Assembly (NCBI GenBank): GCA_021014945.1
Contig: MU266750.1
Location: 1 to 17,080 of the forward strand
Reading direction: 5' to 3'
Length of the DNA stretch: 17,080 bases
Origin: Leucogyrophana mollusca
Taxonomy: Eukaryota; Basidiomycota; Agaricomycetes; Boletales
This document shows positions 14,268-17,080 of this stretch, piece after piece. The stretch's first letter is position 1. Each line of letters begins with the position of its first letter. The notes beneath the pieces are model-generated. The model worked only from the letters and a program-made list of their open reading frames with translations. It ran no database searches and had not been told where the DNA came from. Position numbers and translations under genes: made by a program.

Positions 14268-14567
14268 TCATATCCCCCAACCACACTGACTTGTAGCCCA
14301 CTGACAAAGCTTCCGATACATTCTCTTTGTTCCCTGCTACCTCGCGTGATGGATGGATATTGTAAGGATGGTGTCCCGTGTCTTATCGTTGTGAGGCGCT
14401 TGTATTTTAACTATATCTCTACAGGGGTTCATAAAGACCTTCTGGTGCTTACTGTGGGGCCACAGATGAAACCGTCATGCAACACCGATGCCTCGGAAAA
14501 GCAAGCCTTCCATAGTTTTGTAGTTGTCAAGGCAAATAAATATTCCGTTGTTGATGCATGGAAAACA
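14247..14567 (+). other. Unidentified plus-strand reading frame ending in an LTR
   Basis: Open for 108 codons, with MDGYCKDGVPCLIVVRRLYF, NYISTGVHKDLLVLTVGPQM, NTDASEKQAFHSFVVVKANK and YSVVDAWKTC; its stop TAA is supplied by the LTR starting at 14568, so the frame is truncated there. The first 20-30 residues overlap the minus-strand frame and are doubtful. AATATCTACAG|GGG near 14412-14423 could be a splice acceptor. No family recognised. Confidence 0.35.
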
Positions 14568-14633
14568 TGTTAAAGCTCAGAAGAGCTGGGGAGCAAAATA
14601 GCCACTCAATGGGCAGCCTTAAGCACTGGAACT

Positions 14634-15229
14634 TGTTCGCTGTACAGCCTTCCTTGCTATGACTCACTTGCTGTGTTAAAGCTCAGAGAGCTATAGGAGC
14701 GAAATAGCCACTATAAGGGGCTGCCTTAAGCACTGGGACTGAAGTCCAGAGTAAGTAACTATATTCTGTAGGATCATAAAGTACAGCATACCTGAAGTCC
14801 AGAGTAAGTAACTAGAGAACTAACTATGGACGTCGTAGCTATATATCTACAGTAAGGGCTGTGCATACACAGCCAACACAGCAATGCAGTGAGTACAGCA
14901 TAAGTAATCAGTGCAGCATAGCAATAAGTAGCTGTACAGTACCAGTGTGCACTGCAGTGCACAGGACCAAGGCAGTGCGGAATCAACACAGCGAACATGC
15001 TGTACATCCTGTACTCACTGCCATGCTGTGTTAGCTGTGTATGCACAGCCCATACTGTAGATATAAAGCTACGATGTCCATAGTCAGTTTCCCTAGTTAC
15101 TTACTCTGGACATTAGGTATGGTGTCATTATGACCTGGCAATATAGTTACTTACTCTGGAATTAGTCCCAGTGCTTAAGGCAGCCCACATAGTGGCTATT
15201 TCGCTCCCCAAGCTCTCTGAGCTGTAACA
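14634..15229 (+). mobile_element. Middle LTR of the nest, TSD GAACT
   Basis: TGTTCGCTGTACAGCC... to GAGCTGTAACA, without the inner insert 272 bp or less. GAACT at 14629-14633 and 15230-15234 is an exact duplication made in the outer LTR. It has an internal deletion after TGTTCGC and carries both modules on its right half. Confidence 0.9.
14674..14997 (-). mobile_element. Inner LTR of the nest, TSD TGCTG (324 bp)
   Basis: TGTTAAAGCTCAGAGAGCTA to CAACACAGCGAACA. TGCTG at 14669-14673 and 14998-15002 is exact. Full length, both modules tagged CTGAAGTCCAG. It is the youngest layer. Confidence 0.93.
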
Positions 15230-15431
15230 GAACTATGTGTCCAGAGTAAGTAACCAATATATTGAGATGCTATAGTACCATACCTATGTGTCCAGAGTAA
15301 GTAACCAAAGGAAACTAACTATGGGCACATCGTAGCTATATATCTACAGGGTAGGCTGTGCATACACAGGAAGCACAGCAAGGCAATGAGTACAGCATGT
15401 AAGGCAAGCGCAGCATAGGAAAGAGCTGTAC

Positions 15432-15509
15432 AACCCATCTCTAGCAAGAGCTTGCGCAGCCAAACGATCTCCTTGCCTGCTTCTACAGCAGCGATGTACT
15501 CTGCTTCAA
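15432..15509 (-). pseudogene. pol: Copia RNase H fragment joined to RT
   Basis: Minus strand: AEYIAAVEAGKEIVWLRKLL, LEMG, matching 7145-7215. At about 15510 it is fused upstream to QYTLD of the RT fragment, deleting everything between (about 600 nt in the intact order). It ends at the outer LTR fragment. Confidence 0.8.
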
Positions 15510-15797
15510 ATCCAGTGTGTACTGGCGCTGGGAAAGGGAGATGAGACCTTTAGAGCGATCCCTGTCGATCTTGATGCCTAGCAGCTGTGTGGTGGTACCC
15601 AGATCGCGCAGTTTGAAGTGCTTGGCGAGTTCTGCGATGATTTGATCGATGGCAGCCAGGGACTTCGAAGCAAAGGTCATATCGTCCACATATGATCTTC
15701 ACATCACCTCGAGTGAAAACATAGATGGAAGCGTCGGAATAGGTCTGTGTGAAGCCCAGGAGCTCGAGAACAGCGCGCATCTTCTTGTTCCATCGAT
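15510..15797 (-). pseudogene. pol: Copia RT fragment with an 11-bp deletion at the active site
   Basis: Minus strand from 15797: KKMRAVLELLGFTQTYSDAS, IYVFTRGDVKII, then a break, VDDMTFASKSLAAIDQIIAE, LAKHFKLRDLGTTTQLLGIK, IDRDRSKGLISLSQRQYTLD. The bases TCTGCCAGTCT found at 8819-8831 (minus) between KII and ATGTGG are missing, so the Leu-Pro-Val-Tyr before VDD is lost and the frame changes. Otherwise well preserved. Confidence 0.85.
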
Positions 15798-16023
15798 TTC
15801 CGCCTATGACGACTCCAGAAGACCGGAAGCTCATGGCAAGCGTCCCCTATGGTGAAGCAGTTGGATCTGTGAACTATCTCGCCTCCAGCACTCGTCCTGA
15901 CATCGCATACACTGTGAGCACTCTTGCTCGGTTCATTGCTGATCCTGGAGTCGCCCATTGGAACGCTATGAAGCACCGTCTGCGCTATCTGAAAGGCACT
16001 CTTGACTACTGCATTGTCTATGC
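15798..16023 (+). pseudogene. pol: Copia pol fragment: RT connection
   Basis: Plus strand: PPMTTPEDRKLMASVPYGEA, VGSVNYLASSTRPDIAYTVS, TLARFIADPGVAHWNAMKHR, LRYLKGTLDYCIVY, uninterrupted. VPYGEAVGSVNYLASSTRPD is a hallmark of the copia RT to RNase H transition. It diverges from the RT fragment on its left (an inverted junction at ~15797) and meets minus-strand integrase at ~16020, so both ends are rearrangement points. Confidence 0.88.
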
Positions 16024-16411
16024 ACTGGTTGTGTGTTTGAGGAACTCGTTGGACATGTATTCCCCTCCCTTGTCATCCCTCAGCACCTTGATCTTCCGCC
16101 CAGTCTGGTTCTCAGCATATGCCTGGAACTGCTTGAAAGCGGAGAAAGTGTCTGATTTGGCCTTCAGAGGGATGACAACTCGAATTCTCGAAAAGTCGCA
16201 GATGAATGTGGCCCAATAGCGATATCCTTGGAAAGTGCGATAGGGAAGTTGGTGGACATCCGTGTGGACAAGGGCCAGCAGGTCCTGAGTGCGATAGAGC
16301 GACGATGGGAAGGGGTTTGCATGCATCCTGCCAGCCAGGCATGGTTCACAGATGGGATCAGGTGCAGCCTTCGAGTCCAGCTGCAGTCCAGTGACCAGAT
16401 TGCGATCAATA
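16018..16411 (-). pseudogene. pol: Copia integrase fragment
   Basis: Minus strand from 16411: IDRNLVTGLQLDSKAAPDPI, CEPCLAGRMHANPFPSSLYR, TQDLLALVHTDVHQLPYRTF, QGYRYWATFICDFSRIRVVI, PLKAKSDTFSAFKQFQAYAE, NQTGRKIKVLRDDKGGEYMS, NEFLK. It includes the CxxC half of the zinc-binding HHCC domain and two catalytic Asp positions of the D,D(35)E core (HTD and LRDD); the Glu lies beyond the break at ~16018. One frame, no stop in the core: the best-kept integrase in the window. Confidence 0.88.
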
Positions 16412-16728
16412 TGTTAAAGCTCAGAAGAGCTGGGGAGCGAAATAGCCACTTGAGGGGCTGCCTTAAGCACTGAGACTAATGTCCAGAGTAAGTAACTTTA
16501 TTGCCAGGTCATAAGGACACCATACTTAATGTCCAGAGTAAGTAACTGGGGAAACTAACTATGGACATCGTAGCTATATATCTACGGTATGGGCTGTGCA
16601 TACACAGCTAACACAGCATGGCAGTGAGTACAGCAAGTATAGTAAGCGAAGCATAGCAGGAGCTGTACAGTACCAGTGTGCACAGCAATGCACAGGACCA
16701 AGGCAGTGCGGAATCACCAGAGCGAACA
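16412..16728 (-). mobile_element. 3' LTR of the right-hand copia (317 bp)
   Basis: TGTTAAAGCTCAGAAGAGC to CACCAGAGCGAACA. On its copia-upstream side lies the purine tract and pol end of the minus-strand copy, so this is a 3' LTR rather than a random solo LTR. Two modules (16476 and 16526, 50-bp period). On the other side integrase sequence starts at once and no 5-bp duplication can be tested within the window. Confidence 0.88.
16570..16608 (-). promoter_or_regulatory. LTR TATA region and hairpin (representative copy)
   Basis: GTAGCTATATATCTAC (16570-16585) is a near-palindrome with TATATA; GCTGTG-CATA-CACAGC (16593-16608) is a perfect 6-bp stem with a 4-nt loop. Both recur in nearly every LTR copy. 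TATATA in copia orientation is a candidate promoter TATA box placed upstream of the GT-AG module; the hairpin could act in the RNA or in termination. Function is inferred. Confidence 0.5.
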
Positions 16729-16738
16729 CTCCCCCATG
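16729..16738 (-). promoter_or_regulatory. Polypurine tract next to the 3' LTR
   Basis: CATGGGGGAG on the minus strand directly precedes TGTTCGCTCTGG of the LTR. Such a tract primes plus-strand DNA synthesis in LTR retrotransposons. Confidence 0.7.
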
Positions 16739-17080
16739 ATTGCGCACATCTGCCAATCAAGAGCTCCTAGGCACCAGTCCAAACATAGGACGGAATAATT
16801 CCACCTTGAGTCGATGCAGAGGCTTGGTGAGCAGGTCTGCAGGCTGGTCTGCAGTTGGAACGAAGGTGGGAGCAATGATCCCCTTGTCCACAGTGTCCCG
16901 AAGCCAGTAGAAGCGCAGATCCAGGTGTTTCATGCGCCCATGATGCTCTGGATGCTTCGCAACCTGAATAGCTGACTGGTTGTCAATGTGGAGCACAGAA
17001 GGCGCAGTTGAAGGGAAGCCCATCTCTAGCAGGAGTTTGCGCAGCCAAACGATCTCCTTGCCTGCTTCCACAGCAGCGAT
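16739..17080 (-). pseudogene. pol: Copia pol C-terminus: RNase H to stop codon
   Basis: Minus strand, cut by the window edge: EAGKEIVWLRKLLLEMGFPS, TAPSVLHIDNQSAIQVAKHP, EHHGRMKHLDLRFYWLRDTV, DKGIIAPTFVPTADQPADLL, TKPLHRLKVELFRPMFGLVP, RSS, stop at 16757-16759. HIDNQS, KHLDLR and ADLLTKPL are standard copia RNase H end motifs. No break is visible in ~105 residues, so the copy extending beyond the window could be younger than the others. The empty site of the 7216 insertion (GATGGGCTTCCC) is here. Then ~20 nt and the purine tract lead into the LTR. Confidence 0.9.

Larger units (their letters stand above)
14568..15431 (-). mobile_element. Outer LTR of a three-level nest
   Basis: This LTR occupies 14568-14633 and 15235-15431 (about 263 bp, far end truncated at GCTGTACA). 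Its two modules share the tag CTATGTGTCCAGAGTAAGTA and sit on the right of the insert. Left end TGTTAAAGCTCAGAAGAGC; right end cut by a minus copia RNase H piece. It is the oldest layer of the nest. Confidence 0.85.

Overview
The window looks like repeat-dense, gene-poor DNA from a filamentous fungus, most likely an agaricomycete (basidiomycete). The integrase fragment carries LRDDKGGEYMSNEF, a motif I associate with basidiomycete Ty1/copia elements; apparent introns are short (50-174 nt); and one broken gene resembles the fungal PD-(D/E)XK-type nuclease-like proteins. No intact host gene, bacterial operon or CRISPR array is visible. The organism call is an inference from protein style, not from a database search.

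The dominant content is one Ty1/copia retrotransposon family in pieces. About 25 copies or fragments of its ~300-325 bp LTR (TGTT...AACA ends) lie in both orientations. Six of these insertions have exact 5-bp target duplications: 5354-5522, 6410-6727, 7216-7523, 14634-15229, 14674-14997, and (one mismatch) 2595-2893; a seventh at 844-1113 also has one mismatch. Between them lie fragments of the same family's internal region: gag (4416-4710 +, 8120-8794 -, 8875-9176 -, 11437-11861 -), protease/pre-integrase (2171-2390 -, 4711-5353 -), integrase (16018-16411 -), proline-rich linker (1923-2165 +), reverse transcriptase (2442-2934 -, 5901-6145 +, 15510-15797 -, 15798-16023 +) and RNase H (6815-7770 +, 11922-12441 +, 15432-15509 -, 16739-17080 -). 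Fragment order and orientation are scrambled, so this is a nested and rearranged graveyard in which the element has repeatedly landed in itself. No coding piece is complete.

The family's cis signals can be read directly: a primer-binding site immediately after an LTR (4390-4415, second copy 12457-12482 on the minus strand) that is complementary to the anticodon/D-arm half of a Met(CAU) tRNA, as in Drosophila copia and yeast Ty5; purine tracts just upstream of LTRs (16729-16738 minus, 13731-13741 plus); a TATATA motif and hairpins inside the LTR; and a 50-59 nt segment in the LTR with GT...AG ends that is present in some copies and cleanly missing in others.

Outside the retrotransposon: 1-843 and 1114-1754 are AT-rich with short coding-like shreds; 3108-3850 holds two minus-strand coding-like segments; 9406-11304 holds degenerate remnants of two or three host-type genes (BTB-like minus, PD-(D/E)XK-like plus, unknown spliced gene minus) and an intronic array of four palindromes; 12071-12143 is a tRNA-shaped sequence (tRNA pseudogene or SINE head) sitting in copia DNA; 12868-13305 holds a coding shred and a polypyrimidine tract; 13540-13701 is a ~33-bp tandem repeat; and 13890-14567 holds two unidentified reading frames. 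The 14568-15431 interval is a three-deep nest of LTRs that gives a readable insertion order.
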